From NCBI GenBank assembly GCA_021414115.1, contig JAIOPD010000071.1, positions 1-64,000 of the forward strand: 64,000 nt of DNA. Reading direction: 5' to 3'. The notes below the pieces were generated by a model. It was not told where the DNA came from and did no database searches. It saw only the letters and a list, made by a program, of their open reading frames with translations. Source of the DNA: Planctomycetia bacterium. GTDB taxonomy: Bacteria > Planctomycetota > Planctomycetia > Pirellulales > UBA1268. Positions 9,257 to 18,347 of the stretch are shown one piece after another; position 1 is the stretch's first letter, and each line of letters begins with the position of its first letter. Made by a program: the position numbers and the translations under genes.

Positions 9257-9582
9257 TGTTCGTCGCCCTCGTGACCGGCTCCGTGGTGGCCACGCAGAAG
9301 ACCGAGTCGATGACCGGCCACAGGCTGCTCGTCGTCGAGCCCTACCGGCTCGACGAAAAGACGCGGTCGAAGCTCGTTTCGACGGGCCGCACCTTCATCG
9401 CCGTCGACACGCTGGGCGCCGGCGAGGGGCAGTTCGTCCTCGTCACGCAGGGCTCGAGCGCCCGCCTGACCCCCGAAACCAAATCCCTTCCCATCGACGC
9501 CGTGGTGATCGGCCTGGTCGACACCGTCCGCGTCGAGGGCACCGAAGTCTTCAGCAGAAAAGGAATGGAGCCCAACGCATGA
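9256..9582 (+). CDS. BMC-P (EutN/CcmL) pentameric vertex protein 1
   Basis: 108 aa. The N-terminal [28 protein letters not shown] and C-terminal [14 protein letters not shown] are the signature strands of the EutN/CcmL family, whose pentamers cap the twelve vertices of a microcompartment. The middle [17 protein letters not shown] is also typical. It overlaps ackA upstream (TGATG) and the aldehyde dehydrogenase downstream (ATGA), so translation is coupled. It is the first of three paralogues in this operon. Confidence 0.92.
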   Translation: MFVALVTGSVVATQKTESMTGHRLLVVEPYRLDEKTRSKLVSTGRTFIAVDTLGAGEGQFVLVTQGSSARLTPETKSLPIDAVVIGLVDTVRVEGTEVFSRKGMEPNA

Positions 9583-11066
9583 GCACCGCCTCCGCCCCCG
9601 ACATTGCCGCGATCGTCCGCCAGGTGATCGCCGAGATCACCAACAGCACGCCGAAGCCGGCCGCCTCCCCCGCCCCGTCGCTGGCTCCGGCCGCCGGCGG
9701 CTCGTTCGTCGGCGCCAACGGCGTTTTTGGCAACGTCGACGAGGCCGTCCGCGCCGCCACCGAGGCCTTCGAGCAGCTCGAGCGACTCGGCGTCGAGGGC
9801 CGCCGCCGGGCGATCACCCACGTGCGGCGGATCGCGATCGACGACGCCGAGGAACTCGGCCGCATGGAGTTTGCCGAGACGAAAATCGGCCGGCTCGACC
9901 ACAAGATCGGGAAGCTCAAGGTGCTCGGCGAGAAGGTGCCGGGCGTCGAGTTCATGCAGAGCGAGGTGTTCAGCGGTGATCACGGCCTGGCCGTGATCGA
10001 GCACGCCCCGTTTGGCGTCATCGGCGCGATCACACCCGTCACCCATTCGCTTCCCACGATCGCCTGCAACGCGATCAACATGATCGCCGGCGGCAACACC
10101 GTGGTGGTCAACCCGCACCCGAGCGGCCGGAAGGTGGCGGCCGAGGGCGTCCGCCGGTTCAACGCGGCCATCCACCGCGACATCGGCATCGACAACCTGA
10201 TCTCGCTCGTCGCCGAGCCCTCGCTCGAATCGGCCGGCGCGCTCTTCAACCACCGCGGCGTCAAGCTGATCTGCGTGACCGGCGGGCCCGCGGTCGCCAA
10301 GGCGGCGCTCCAGTCGAGCAAGCGAGCGATCGTGGCCGGCCCCGGCAACCCGCCGGTGGTCGTGGACGAAACCGCCGACCTCGACAACGCGGCCCGATCG
10401 ATCATCGCCGGCGCGGCGTATGACAACAATCTGCTCTGCATCGGCGAGAAGCAGGTGTTCGTGGTCGCGAGTGTGTTCGACCGAATGATGGCCGCGATGG
10501 AACGGGCGGGCGGCCTGCGACTCTCCGCCCAACAGGTCGATGCCCTGACGAAGCGGGCCATCGTGATGACCGGCGAGGGCACGCACCGTCACTGGGTGCC
10601 CTGCAAGGATCTCCTCGGCCAGGACGCCTCGCTGCTCGCCAAAGCGGCAGGCGCGGCGGGCCGCGACGGCCTCGAACTCGTCTTCGGTGAGACCGACAAC
10701 GACAACCCGTTCGTGCCGACCGAGCAGATGATGCCCTTCCTGCCGTTCGTTCGCTGCAAGGACGCCGACGAGGCGATCCGTCTGGCTCACGAGAGCGAAC
10801 ACGGCTTCCGCCACACGGCGATCATCCACTCCAACGACGTCCGCACCATGACGAAGATGGGCCGGCTTCTCGACACCACGCTGTTCGTGAAGAACGGCCC
10901 GAGCGTCGCAGGCCTCGGCCTCGGCGGCGAGGGCTACCTGTCGTTTTCGATCGCCACGCCGACGGGCGAGGGCGTCACCACCCCACTCACGTTCACCCGG
11001 CAGCGGCGCTGCACGCTGGTTGACGATCTCCGGATCCTCGGCAGCGCGTCGGCCGTCCGCTCGTGA
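9579..11066 (+). CDS. CoA-acylating aldehyde dehydrogenase (PduP/EutE-like), microcompartment cargo
   Basis: 495 aa. It oxidises an aldehyde (here likely lactaldehyde) with NAD+ and CoA to the acyl-CoA. The catalytic cysteine is Cys287 in [11 protein letters not shown], and the NAD-binding fold contains [15 protein letters not shown] and [12 protein letters not shown]. Residues 6-20 ([15 protein letters not shown]) form an amphipathic encapsulation-peptide helix followed by a Pro/Ala linker, as in PduP. The start at 9579 overlaps the vertex-protein stop (ATGA). The open frame extending further upstream is a shadow of ackA and the vertex gene. Its product should pass to PduL. Confidence 0.92.
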   Translation: MSTASAPDIAAIVRQVIAEITNSTPKPAASPAPSLAPAAGGSFVGANGVFGNVDEAVRAATEAFEQLERLGVEGRRRAITHVRRIAIDDAEELGRMEFAETKIGRLDHKIGKLKVLGEKVPGVEFMQSEVFSGDHGLAVIEHAPFGVIGAITPVTHSLPTIACNAINMIAGGNTVVVNPHPSGRKVAAEGVRRFNAAIHRDIGIDNLISLVAEPSLESAGALFNHRGVKLICVTGGPAVAKAALQSSKRAIVAGPGNPPVVVDETADLDNAARSIIAGAAYDNNLLCIGEKQVFVVASVFDRMMAAMERAGGLRLSAQQVDALTKRAIVMTGEGTHRHWVPCKDLLGQDASLLAKAAGAAGRDGLELVFGETDNDNPFVPTEQMMPFLPFVRCKDADEAIRLAHESEHGFRHTAIIHSNDVRTMTKMGRLLDTTLFVKNGPSVAGLGLGGEGYLSFSIATPTGEGVTTPLTFTRQRRCTLVDDLRILGSASAVRS

Positions 11067-11137
11067 TTCCCGATTCCCAGACCCCTGTTCCCAGATCCCC
11101 AGCCACGACCCCACCTCCAGACCCGACTGCCACCTCC

Positions 11138-11401
11138 ATGCAACTGGCCCGGATCATCGGCACGGCCACCGCGACGATCAAGCACCGTTCGCTCACCGGC
11201 GCGCGGCTGATCGTCGTGCAGCCGCTGATGGCCGACCGCCAGTCGCCGGACGGCGACCCCCAGATCGCCGTCGACACGATGGCGGCGGCAGTCGGCGACA
11301 CGGTCGTGATCACGAGCGACGGCCGACTGCTCCGGGAGATTCTCAAGAGCGACGCCACCCCCGCCCGCTGGAGCACCATCGCCCTGGTTGACACCCCATG
11401 A
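11138..11401 (+). CDS. BMC-P (EutN/CcmL) pentameric vertex protein 2
   Basis: 87 aa: MQLARIIGTATATIKHRSL, LIVVQPLMAD, VDTMAAAVGDTVVITSDGR and the final WSTIALVD are the standard EutN/CcmL elements. The start at 11138 is set by homology, as the ribosome site is weak. The preceding 71 bp form a C-rich spacer with short direct repeats (GATTCCC, CCCAGA/CCCAGC), the only such spacer in the operon. The 3' end overlaps the next gene as ATGA. Confidence 0.9.
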   Translation: MQLARIIGTATATIKHRSLTGARLIVVQPLMADRQSPDGDPQIAVDTMAAAVGDTVVITSDGRLLREILKSDATPARWSTIALVDTP

Positions 11402-12153
11402 ACACGCCCCCACTCGACGCCGCCGCGGTGCAGGCCCTCGTCGCCGAGGTCATCCGCCGCATCGGCGCGACGCAGCCCGCTCTTCAGCGAGCGCCCGCCT
11501 CGGCATCGCTCCCCGCCGCCCAGCCCGTTTCAGCCACGATTCCGGGCTTCACGATCATCGAGCGGGTGGTCACGCTCGCTCATCTGGAACGGGTGCCGAC
11601 GGGCGTGAGCCGGGTCATGATCCATGCCAGCGCGGTGATCACGCCCTCGGCTCGGGACCGCGCGAAGGAGACGGGGATTGTGTTTGTTCGCGGCTCGGGG
11701 GCCACGCCGACCGCGACCGCCGGCCGGCCGTTCATGATCGCTCAGGCCGCCTGCCACAGTGACGCCTCCGGACGCGCCGCCGCAATCTCCCGTGCCATCC
11801 CTCACGCGCAGCACCTGCCGTCGTCAGGGCTCGCCGACGTGATCACGGCGCTGGCCGTGCATGCGTCGAAGGACGCGGCCCGCGGCGTGCTTCTAACCGG
11901 CCGGCCGGCGGTCGCCGTGATCCTCGCCAATCGTTCCGCGAGCCTGCGGGCGGTCACGGCCCGGGATGCCGCGAGCCTTGCCGCCGCTGCCACCGATGCC
12001 GCCGCGAATCTGCTCGTCGTCGACCCGGCCGCGTTCCCGGCCGCGGCGCTCGAACGGCTCTGCGCCGAGTTCAACCGCACACCGTCTCCGATAGTGCCCG
12101 CGGAACTCGCCGCCGCCCCCGCCGGCTGTGGCTGCAAGACCCACACGCACTGA
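11398..12153 (+). CDS. microcompartment-associated protein, putative RpiB/LacAB-like fold with encapsulation peptide
   Basis: 251 aa, without a confident family name. Residues 5-23 (LDAAAVQALVAEVIRRIGA) look like an encapsulation helix with a Pro/Ala linker, as in the other cargo enzymes. The middle has VSRVMIHASAVITPSARDRA followed by ETGIVFVR. The C-terminal half, GVLLTGRPAVAVILANR through DAAANLLVVDP, parallels the RpiB/LacAB sugar-phosphate isomerase core (G-x-L-x-x-G-x-G...AN...R...NL), but the cysteine of the RpiB CGTG loop is absent. The tail GCGCKTHTH could bind metal. It may be a structural cargo protein or a modified isomerase. The fold assignment is my inference. Confidence 0.6.
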   Translation: MNTPPLDAAAVQALVAEVIRRIGATQPALQRAPASASLPAAQPVSATIPGFTIIERVVTLAHLERVPTGVSRVMIHASAVITPSARDRAKETGIVFVRGSGATPTATAGRPFMIAQAACHSDASGRAAAISRAIPHAQHLPSSGLADVITALAVHASKDAARGVLLTGRPAVAVILANRSASLRAVTARDAASLAAAATDAAANLLVVDPAAFPAAALERLCAEFNRTPSPIVPAELAAAPAGCGCKTHTH

Positions 12154-12187
12154 CCGAAGACCCGGCCCTTCGAGAGGATCGACCCCA

Positions 12188-12469
12188 ATGCGACTTGGCA
12201 AAACCATCGGCACGGTGACGCTCGTCGAACCCCATCCCACGATGCGGGGCGGCGTGCTGCGGCTCGTCGTGCCTCTGGCCACGGACGACCTCTCCGCCGG
12301 CGACGGACCGGCCGAGCCGCTCGTCGCCTGGGACGACCTCGGTGCCGGTGACGACCAACTGGTGGCATTCAGCGAGGGGGGCGAGGCGGCTCAGCCGTTT
12401 CGGCCTGACGACAAGCCCGTCGATGCCTACATCGCAGCCCTGATCGACCGCCTGGAGATCCCGTCATGA
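12188..12469 (+). CDS. BMC-P (EutN/CcmL) pentameric vertex protein 3
   Basis: 93 aa: MRLGKTIGTVTLVEPHPTM, LRLVVPL, WDDLGAGDDQLVAFSEG and VDAYIAALIDRLEI. It retains the EutN/CcmL strand order but is more diverged than the other two (VDAYIAALID replaces the usual V-x-x-I-V-x-x-VD). The ATG at 12188 follows GAGAGGATCGACCCC. Three vertex paralogues in one operon is typical of the planctomycete-type locus and implies that the vertices are not all equivalent. The stop overlaps the next small ORF (ATGA). Confidence 0.88.
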   Translation: MRLGKTIGTVTLVEPHPTMRGGVLRLVVPLATDDLSAGDGPAEPLVAWDDLGAGDDQLVAFSEGGEAAQPFRPDDKPVDAYIAALIDRLEIPS

Positions 12470-12567
12470 CCGTCACCACCCGCACGGCCGGCAACGGCAA
12501 CCCAGCCCGACGGGATTCCACGACCCGCACACCGGCCGCGACCGGCAACGTGGGCAAGAATCGTTAG
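12466..12567 (+). CDS. 33-aa micro-ORF, translationally coupled, function unknown
   Basis: Starts ATGACC, overlapping the stop of the third vertex gene by the same ATGA arrangement used throughout the operon, and ends in TAG at 12567. The product is polar and basic, rich in Thr, Arg, Asn and Gly (starts MTVTTRTAGNGN, ends GNVGKNR), with no hydrophobic segment. It may be a real small protein (linker or tag for shell or cargo) or fortuitous. Only conservation in related loci can tell. Confidence 0.4.
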   Translation: MTVTTRTAGNGNPARRDSTTRTPAATGNVGKNR

Positions 12568-12634
12568 GACGCGCACGCCGCCCCACCCAAGACACACCTG
12601 ACTCGACTCACCCCAGCCACCAGAAGGAGCACCC

Positions 12635-13537
<903 letters not shown>

Positions 13538-13548
13538 GATGAACAACC

Positions 13549-13669
13549 GGGCCGCTGGACGCCCCGGGGATCGACGAGCGTTGGAGATTTCGCTCACACG
13601 AACCACGAACTGCCATGCGGGGTAACGCGAAATATCCCCGCGAGGAGACCCCGGGTCGTCCAGCGGCCC
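13549..13669 (+). repeat. 21-bp inverted repeat forming a long intercistronic hairpin
   Basis: The left arm 13549-13569 (starts GGGCCGCTGGACG) pairs with the right arm 13649-13669 with a single mismatch. The 79-nt loop contains further complementary segments (AGATTTCGC near 13585 and GCGAAATAT near 13627-13635). It lies between the aldolase and dehydrogenase genes and has no U-tract. It could be an RNA-stability or attenuation structure, or a small non-coding insertion element. Confidence 0.7.
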
Positions 13670-13707
13670 CTTGAACCATTAACGAACGACAGACATGGAG
13701 TGAAACG

Positions 13708-14640
13708 ATGAAGGTTGGCATCATTGGCGGCGGCGGGATTGTCGGCTCTTCGGCGGGCTTCGCGCTCCAAGTCGGCGGCCTCGTCCACGAGATCGTGATC
13801 GTCGACGCCAATGCCGACCTGGCCGATGGTCAGGCACTCGACATGCTGCACGGCTCGCCGGCGATCGCCGATCAGGTGATCCACGCGGGCGGCTACGAGG
13901 CCCTCGCCGACGCCGACGTGATCTGCATCACCGCCGGCTTGCGGCGGAAGCCCGACGAGAGCCGACTGGCGCTCATCAACCGCAACGTCGTGCTCTTCCG
14001 GTCGATCCTGGGCGACATCAAGGCGAAGGGCATGAAGCCCGATGCGATCGTGCTCGTCGTCTCCAATCCGGTCGACATCCTCACCTACCTCGCCGAGAAG
14101 GAACTGAACCTTCCCCAGGGCCGCGTGATCGGCCTCGGCACGCTGCTCGACACACTCCGGTTCCGCAGTCTCCTCGCCATGAACCTCAAGGCCCCCGCCA
14201 CGCAGGTGCAGGCGATGATTCTGGGCGAACACGGCGACAGCATGGTTCCCGTCTGGAGCAGCGCCAGCGTCGCCGGCCTGCCGCTCGAGAAGTATCCGGG
14301 CTTCACCCAGAAACTCGGGGCCGACGTCTTCCAGCGGGCGAAGACCTCGGGCGCCGAGATGATCAAGAAGAAGACCGGCGCCGGCTTCGCCGTGGGCGTC
14401 TCGATCGCCGAAGTGATCCATGCGATCACGCTCGACTCGAAGCGGGTGCTCCCGGTGTCGACCGTCCAAACCGGCTGCTACGGGATTCGCGATGTGGCGC
14501 TCTCCGTGCCCACCATCGTGGGCGGCGCAGGCGCCGAGAAGACGCTCGAAATCGACCTCTGGCCGAAAGAGGTGCAGGCACTGAAGGCCAGCGCCGGCGT
14601 CCTCCAGAAAACGCTCGGCGACGTGCTCGCTTCGGCCTGA
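13708..14640 (+). CDS. lactate/malate dehydrogenase family protein
   Basis: 310 aa with the NAD-binding GGGGIVGSSAGFAL, the conserved NPVDILTYL, and the catalytic histidine in LGEHGDSMVPVWS. It is the last gene of the microcompartment operon, where it would recycle NADH/NAD+ for the aldehyde dehydrogenase by interconverting a 2-hydroxy acid and a 2-oxo acid. In the substrate-specificity loop (ITAGLRRKPDESR) the position that is Gln in lactate dehydrogenases reads Arg, as in malate dehydrogenases, so the substrate is uncertain. It is convergent with the kinase gene, leaving only 6 bp between the stops. Confidence 0.87.
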   Translation: MKVGIIGGGGIVGSSAGFALQVGGLVHEIVIVDANADLADGQALDMLHGSPAIADQVIHAGGYEALADADVICITAGLRRKPDESRLALINRNVVLFRSILGDIKAKGMKPDAIVLVVSNPVDILTYLAEKELNLPQGRVIGLGTLLDTLRFRSLLAMNLKAPATQVQAMILGEHGDSMVPVWSSASVAGLPLEKYPGFTQKLGADVFQRAKTSGAEMIKKKTGAGFAVGVSIAEVIHAITLDSKRVLPVSTVQTGCYGIRDVALSVPTIVGGAGAEKTLEIDLWPKEVQALKASAGVLQKTLGDVLASA

Positions 14641-14646
14641 CGCGGC

Positions 14647-17600
14647 CTACCGTTCGACTGCACGGCGACGGGCGATCTCGGCGACCGCCACGCCCCAGAC
14701 CCGCGCCGTGCCGTCCCAAGAGCCCGTGAACAGCGACCGTCCGTCCGGCGCGAAGGCAAAGCCCCAGACCTGATCGCCGTGCCCACGAAGCGCGGGGGTG
14801 GCCTGCCCCGTAGCCACGTCCCAGATTCTCGCGGTGCCGTCCGCCGACACCGCCGCGATCCGCCGGTCGTCGGGCGAGAAGGCGACCTTCCAGACCTGGT
14901 GTGTCGGCCCCGTCAGCACGCGTGTCAGCGTGCCGTCGGCGGCGTTCCAGATCCGCACCGTGCCGTCCGAACTCGCCGTCGCCACGAGCCGACCGTCGGC
15001 CGAGAACGCCACCCAGTTGACCGGACCCTCGTGCCCGCTGAACCTCACCCGTTCGGATCCGTCGGCGACCCGCCAGATCCTTGCGATCCGATCCTCGCAG
15101 GCCGTGGCCACGAGCGTGCCGTCGGGGGAGAACGCCGCGCAAAACGTGCGCCGCGAATGCTTGAGCGGCGGGGCGTAGGGCCGCGATTCCTCCAGATCCC
15201 AGAGACGGGCCGTCCGATCCTCGGCAGCCGTGGCCACCAGCCGGCCGTCGGGAGAGAAGTCGACCGAATAGATGCGTTTCTCATGTGGCTTGATCGCGGC
15301 CTCCTGCTCCAGGCTCCCCACGCCCCAGATCCGCACCCCACCGTCATCGCAGCCGCCGGCCAGACTGCGGCCGTCGGGAGTGAAGCGAACGGCGCTCACG
15401 CGGCCCACGGCCCCGTCGAGTATTCCTCGCGGCAGCAGCGTCGCCGCGTCCCAGAGCCGGATGGTGGAGCCAGCCAGCCCGGTGGCCACGAGGCGGCCAT
15501 CGGGCGAGCAAGACACGGCAAGCACCTTGTCGCCGCAGGTCATCCGCGATGAGATCCCGAAGTCGACGTCCCAGACGCGTGCCGTCCCGTCGGCTGATCC
15601 GGTCGCCACGGTACCGCTGCCAGGCGCGCAGGCCACCGACCAGAGCGGTGCAGAGTGTCCGCGCAACCGCGCGACCTCGTCTCCACCCGATGTGCTCCAG
15701 ACCCGCAGCACGCCGTCGCCCGATGCCGTTGCCAGCCGGTCACCATCACCGACGAACGACACCGCGTTGACCCGAAACGGATGCCTGAACTCCAACCGCT
15801 CGCCGCCAGTGGCAGCGTCCCAGAGGCGAGCCGAGCCGTCGTCGCTGGCAGTCGCGATCGTCCTGCCGTCGGCTGCGAATGCCACGCTGAACACCCTCCC
15901 CTCGTGCCCCGCCAAGGTGCAGCGGGCCGTGGCTCGCGCCACATCCCAGATCCGGGCGGTGCGGTCGAGCGAGGCGGTGGCGACCTCCGTATCGTCGGGT
16001 GAAAAGCAGGCCGAGTAGATCGTGCCCTGATGCCCCTCGAGCCGCCCGCATACCTGCCACGTGGCCACATCCCAGATGCGGGCTGTCCGATCCCGCGCGC
16101 CGGTCACGAGCGAACGGCCGTCGTGCGAAAAACTGGCGGCATAGACACCGCCCTGGTGCGCGCCGAGCTGGCGCACCAGCGTGCCATTCACCGCATCCCA
16201 GATTCGGACTTCACCGTCGGCGGCACCGGACGCGATCAGTGCACCGTCTGGCGAGAAGTTCAGCGACCACACGGGGCCTGTGTGGCCCTCCAGCACGAGC
16301 AGGTCCGCGGCCGCGGTCGATCCTGCGGGCGGCTGCACGCAGATTCTCCCGCCGGCCTCCCCCGTCGCGACCCGGCTGCCATCCGGCGGCCACGCCACCG
16401 ACGTCACCATCTCTTCATGGCCGTCGATCACGTGGAGCGACTCGTCGAGCGACGCCGCCGCGCAGTCGATTTCGACCTGCTGGGCGGCGCCCGCGTCGCC
16501 CACGAGCGCCCGCGCCGCATCGAGCAGCCGACGAGCTTCGCCCACGTTGTCGCGATCGCGAGCCTCGGCCGCCAAAAGCACGTTCGAGAAGAAGAGCTGG
16601 CTCCGCGCGGCGGCCGCCTGCCGCTCCGCCTCGGACTCGCGGAGTTCCGCCGTCCGCCGTGCCTGGTCGGCCAGTTCACGCTGCCGTTCGGATCGCAGAT
16701 AAAAGAAGGAGATGCCGGCGACGGCGGCAATGAGCGACACGAGCACTACAGCCGCCGCCAGCGTGGCCACGCGGTGGCGACGGGCAAACCTCGTCACCGT
16801 TTCCCACGAGGAGGGCGGCCGCGCCAAGACCGGCTCTCCGGCGAGCCAGCGTTCGAGTTCCGCCTCGAGTTCGATGGCCGTGGAGTAGCGGTCCGCGGGC
16901 TGCTTCTCCAGGCACTTGCCCGTGAGGGTGGCCAGCGCGCGGGCATCGACCCCGCCGACTCGCCCGGCCCGGGCCGCCGCTTCAACCGCGTCGGTCGGCA
17001 CGCTGGCGGGATCGCCCAGGATGCGTGCCACCTCGACGAACGACTTGCCGCTCACGTCATAGGGCAACGTGCCACAGACCAGTTCATAAAGCACCACGCC
17101 CAGCGCATAGACGTCCGTCCGGGCATCGACGTCGCCTTCCTCCACGCCACACTGCTCGGGACTCATGTAGCGCAGCGTGCCGACCACATCGCCGACACGC
17201 GTCATCGCAGTCGCCTCGTTCCGCTCGGCATCGATCGAACGAGCCACACCGAAATCGATCACCTTCGGCTCCCCTGCCTCATCGACGAGCATGTTGCCGG
17301 GCTTCAGGTCGCGGTGGATCACGCCCGTGCGATGGCCGTGGGCCACCGCGCTGCAGATCCTCCTGAAGAGGGCCACTCGATCCCGGATCGAAACCGAATG
17401 CTTCCGGACATGCTCGGTGATCGTGCAGGCGCCCTCGACGAGTTCCATGACGAAGAACGGCACCGCGCCACGCGCATCGGCATGGACACCGAACGTATGA
17501 ATCTGGGCGATGTGCGGATGCCGCAGTCGTGCCAACACCTGAGCCTCGTACTCGAACCGCCTCACGAGCGAGGCCGATGCCAAGCCGCCCCGGATCACCT

Positions 17601-17859
17601 TGACGGCGACGCTGCGGGCGGGCGATTCCTGTCGCGCTTCGTAGACGCGACCCATGCCACCCTCGGCCAGAAGCCGGACGATGATCACACCGCCGAGGTT
17701 CAACCCCGGGGGAAACTCATCGCCTGCCACGTCGCCGTCGGCTCGGTTCCACTGGAGACCGAAGTGCTCGTCGCCTCCGCTGAGCCCCGAGGCCTCGGCC
17801 GGACCTGCCGGCCCGCCGACTCCGAAAACGGCCTCGCCATCGCGATCTGAGGGATGCAT
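14647..17859 (-). CDS. Ser/Thr protein kinase with 14 C-terminal WD40 repeats
   Basis: 1070 aa. The N-terminal Hanks-type kinase has a glycine loop (LLAEGGMGRVYEAR), catalytic Lys (VAVKVIRGG), HRDLKPGNMLV and DFG (VIDFGVARS). One membrane helix follows (AAAVVLVSLIAAVAGISFFYL). A short coiled coil leads to 14 WD40 repeats (pattern FSPDG...VATASxDGTARIWD), enough for two seven-bladed propellers on the extracytoplasmic side. Such kinases are common in planctomycetes and are thought to link envelope sensing to cytoplasmic phosphorylation. The start used is MHPSDRDG at 17859, with AAAGGGGGG just before it. An ATG at 17913 is possible. Confidence 0.9.
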   Translation of the reverse strand: MHPSDRDGEAVFGVGGPAGPAEASGLSGGDEHFGLQWNRADGDVAGDEFPPGLNLGGVIIVRLLAEGGMGRVYEARQESPARSVAVKVIRGGLASASLVRRFEYEAQVLARLRHPHIAQIHTFGVHADARGAVPFFVMELVEGACTITEHVRKHSVSIRDRVALFRRICSAVAHGHRTGVIHRDLKPGNMLVDEAGEPKVIDFGVARSIDAERNEATAMTRVGDVVGTLRYMSPEQCGVEEGDVDARTDVYALGVVLYELVCGTLPYDVSGKSFVEVARILGDPASVPTDAVEAAARAGRVGGVDARALATLTGKCLEKQPADRYSTAIELEAELERWLAGEPVLARPPSSWETVTRFARRHRVATLAAAVVLVSLIAAVAGISFFYLRSERQRELADQARRTAELRESEAERQAAAARSQLFFSNVLLAAEARDRDNVGEARRLLDAARALVGDAGAAQQVEIDCAAASLDESLHVIDGHEEMVTSVAWPPDGSRVATGEAGGRICVQPPAGSTAAADLLVLEGHTGPVWSLNFSPDGALIASGAADGEVRIWDAVNGTLVRQLGAHQGGVYAASFSHDGRSLVTGARDRTARIWDVATWQVCGRLEGHQGTIYSACFSPDDTEVATASLDRTARIWDVARATARCTLAGHEGRVFSVAFAADGRTIATASDDGSARLWDAATGGERLEFRHPFRVNAVSFVGDGDRLATASGDGVLRVWSTSGGDEVARLRGHSAPLWSVACAPGSGTVATGSADGTARVWDVDFGISSRMTCGDKVLAVSCSPDGRLVATGLAGSTIRLWDAATLLPRGILDGAVGRVSAVRFTPDGRSLAGGCDDGGVRIWGVGSLEQEAAIKPHEKRIYSVDFSPDGRLVATAAEDRTARLWDLEESRPYAPPLKHSRRTFCAAFSPDGTLVATACEDRIARIWRVADGSERVRFSGHEGPVNWVAFSADGRLVATASSDGTVRIWNAADGTLTRVLTGPTHQVWKVAFSPDDRRIAAVSADGTARIWDVATGQATPALRGHGDQVWGFAFAPDGRSLFTGSWDGTARVWGVAVAEIARRRAVER

Positions 17860-17919
17860 CCCCCCTTTATACAACCGGTCGACAACCGGCCCCGCACGCC
17901 GCCCGCCGGACATTCGAGC

Positions 17920-18222
17920 CTATTTGACCTCGGCGATGACCTGCGACCGCAGCGACACAGACCGACCGTATGACTCTTGCAACAGGGCGTCCCGGGCACG
18001 AATAATCCGCCGAACGTGACCAAAGGTGCCGCCGGACTGGCCGGATTCGCCGAGCCTCCGCCAGCGACGGAGACGGATCTGAGCAGCGAGGATGATTCGA
18101 ACGGGATCGGACTCCCCGCCCGGCAAACCAAGCACCCGACAGGCCGCCGCCGCTGACACGGTTGGTCCACGACGACGCACGGGAAGCTCGATTGCCGCCG
18201 GAAATTGACTGAACGCGTTCAT
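17920..18222 (-). CDS. small conserved-looking basic protein beside kinase/sigma genes
   Basis: 100 aa, starting MNAFSQFPAAIELPV after GGAAGGACC. The central stretch (AAACRVLGLPGGESDPVRIIL, AQIRLRRWRR, HVRRIIRARDALLQESYG) resembles a short J-like or regulator helical module. I cannot name the family. It sits 60 bp upstream of, and in the same direction as, the WD40 kinase and is divergent from the ECF sigma gene, so it may belong to that signalling unit. Confidence 0.55.
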   Translation of the reverse strand: MNAFSQFPAAIELPVRRRGPTVSAAAACRVLGLPGGESDPVRIILAAQIRLRRWRRLGESGQSGGTFGHVRRIIRARDALLQESYGRSVSLRSQVIAEVK

Positions 18223-18347
18223 GGTCCTTCCGCTGCTGGGTCCAGGATGTCGCATGCCCTCTACCTCTTATGACGAGAACGCCCGGGCCAAGGGGCAAAC
18301 AAATCTGGTAGATTCCAATAATTGGCGGAAACTCCGGCGGAAACGGC

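Noticed and set aside
9342-11114. 590-codon minus-strand ORF across the aldehyde dehydrogenase gene
   Set aside because: It is Arg/His/Asp-rich without any motif and lies antisense to a gene with intact catalytic motifs; a GC-driven shadow.
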